Part shown: piece after piece, positions 63,246 to 64,000 of the stretch
How positions within the stretch are numbered: position 1 is the stretch's first letter
Layout: each line of letters begins with the position of its first letter
Origin: Hyphomicrobium sulfonivorans
GTDB lineage: Bacteria; Pseudomonadota; Alphaproteobacteria; Rhizobiales; Hyphomicrobiaceae
Direction: 5' to 3'
Assembly (NCBI RefSeq): GCF_013306565.1
Contig: NZ_PZPO01000006.1
Coordinates: forward strand, 1-64,000
Length of the DNA stretch: 64,000 nt
Notes under the pieces: model-generated
Database searches by the model: none
What the model saw: only the letters and a program-made list of their open reading frames with translations
What the model was told of the DNA's origin: nothing
Translations under genes and position numbers: made by a program

Positions 63246-64000
63246 CTAAAGCGGCACGGAAATGATTGCGCGCAGGCCGCCCATCGAACTGACACCAAGC
63301 GCGATATCGCCGCCGTGGCTCTTGGCGATGTCGCGGGCAATCGCAAGGCCGAGGCCGGTGTTGCCCTCATCCTGATTGCGCGCATGGTCGATGCGATAGA
63401 ACGGCCGGAACACGTTCCCGCGTTCCTCCTCCGGGATGCCGGGGCCGTTGTCGTCCACCTCGATCCGCAGCCACTGCCCCTCGACCGCACCGCGAATGAT
63501 GATCTGATCGCCATAGCGCGCGGCATTGGAAACTAGGTTCGTGATCGCGCGCTTGAACGCCTGCCGCTTCAACGGCAGTACCAGATCCTGCCGCCGCTTG
63601 CGCAGCTTCAGTTCAATCGGCGTGCCGAAGTACTGGGCCTCGTCGTAAATTTCCTGCAGCAGTTCGCGCAGGTTTGTCGGCGTCGATTCCTCGCCGCCGT
63701 CGCCCTTGGCGAACGCCAGATAATCTTCCAGCATGTGCTGCATCTCGCGCACGTCCGACTGCAGCGACAGCGCTTCGGGCGTATCGCCCAGCAGCGCCAG
63801 CTCCAGCTTGAAGCGCGTCAGAATGGTGCGCATGTCGTGGCTGACACCCGCCAGCATGGTGGTGCGCTGTTCGACGTGCGTGGTGATGCGATCGCGCATC
63901 TCGAGAAATGCCGTTGCCGCCTGGCGAACTTCGCGCGCGCCGCGTGGTCGGAAATCCTCCGGCACTTTGCGGCCCTTGCCGAATGCGTCCGCGGCTTCCG
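63246..64000 (-). CDS. EnvZ-like sensor histidine kinase (5' end cut by window edge)
   Basis: The open frame runs from a stop at 63246 to the right edge with no break; a GTG near 63965 is not the true start. The visible 251 residues begin inside or just after the HAMP linker (AADAFGKGRKVPEDFRPRGAREVRQAATAF). They continue with the H-box HDMRTILTRFKLELALL, N-box AITNLVSNAARYG, G1 VDDNGPGIP, F FRPFYRI and G2 GNTGLGLAIARDIAKSHGG. The alphaproteobacterial SHD-RTILTRF H-box is typical of OmpR-partner kinases. The sensory and membrane part and the response regulator gene lie beyond the window. Confidence 0.93.
   Translation of the reverse strand, partial: EAADAFGKGRKVPEDFRPRGAREVRQAATAFLEMRDRITTHVEQRTTMLAGVSHDMRTILTRFKLELALLGDTPEALSLQSDVREMQHMLEDYLAFAKGDGGEESTPTNLRELLQEIYDEAQYFGTPIELKLRKRRQDLVLPLKRQAFKRAITNLVSNAARYGDQIIIRGAVEGQWLRIEVDDNGPGIPEEERGNVFRPFYRIDHARNQDEGNTGLGLAIARDIAKSHGGDIALGVSSMGGLRAIISVPL

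Overview
The window is chromosomal DNA of moderately high G+C from an alphaproteobacterium, most likely of the order Hyphomicrobiales (Rhizobiales), in or near the Xanthobacteraceae/Bradyrhizobiaceae. The evidence is a complete Cpa/Tad pilus locus in alphaproteobacterial order, a pgeF-midA-lgt / ubiK-ybjN-proC block, an EnvZ-like kinase with the SHD-RTILTRF H-box, and long Liv-type ABC operons. The taxon is an inference from gene order and protein style. No rRNA, tRNA, CRISPR array, insertion sequence or phage gene was seen.

Layout. 1-5943 holds two minus-strand autotransporters in tandem. The left one runs off the edge. They share an identical stretch of beta-barrel DNA (428 bp with no mismatch) but have unrelated passengers. 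6465-8001 has a small exported protein and a TetR regulator. 8127-21062 is a full tight-adherence (Flp/Tad) pilus locus: a leftward arm (two TadE-like minor pilins and a pilus N-domain protein), a rightward arm (pilA, cpaA, cpaB, cpaC, cpaD, cpaE, cpaF, tadB, tadC) and a convergent tadD lipoprotein. 21249-26491 is mostly housekeeping: a GST-like protein, M17 aminopeptidase, NlpC/P60 hydrolase, two small proteins and ychF. 27124-29073 is a CoA-transferase with an extra C-terminal domain.

29234-39180 is one co-directional operon of nine genes. It combines a DszA/NtaA-type flavin monooxygenase, a DszC/SfnB-type flavoprotein, a Liv-type ABC importer with two tandem substrate-binding proteins, and a shortened ANL (adenylate-forming) protein. 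It looks like an uptake-and-oxidation module for an unidentified, possibly organosulfur, compound. A third, unrelated autotransporter follows (39680-42931).

43304-49320 carries a LuxR-type protein, a GAF protein, a VOC/SRPBCC pair divergent from a MarR regulator with a perfect palindrome between them, two uncharacterised membrane proteins and an ABC-2 exporter. Between the convergent marR and membrane-protein genes lie two homologous hairpins whose stems differ by a compensatory base-pair change.

49369-64000 holds pth and L25/Ctc, then zur next to a His-rich ZnuD-type zinc receptor with a candidate Zur box. After these come prs, a lipoprotein, pgeF, midA, lgt, ubiK, ybjN, proC, a TetR regulator, a palindromic repeat cluster and the 3' part of a sensor kinase cut by the right edge.

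The least explained parts are the barrel-sharing autotransporter pair, the flavoenzyme/ABC operon with its degenerate ANL protein, the covarying hairpins, the two-gene membrane module (46184-47544), and short direct duplications that overlap the stop codons of three genes.
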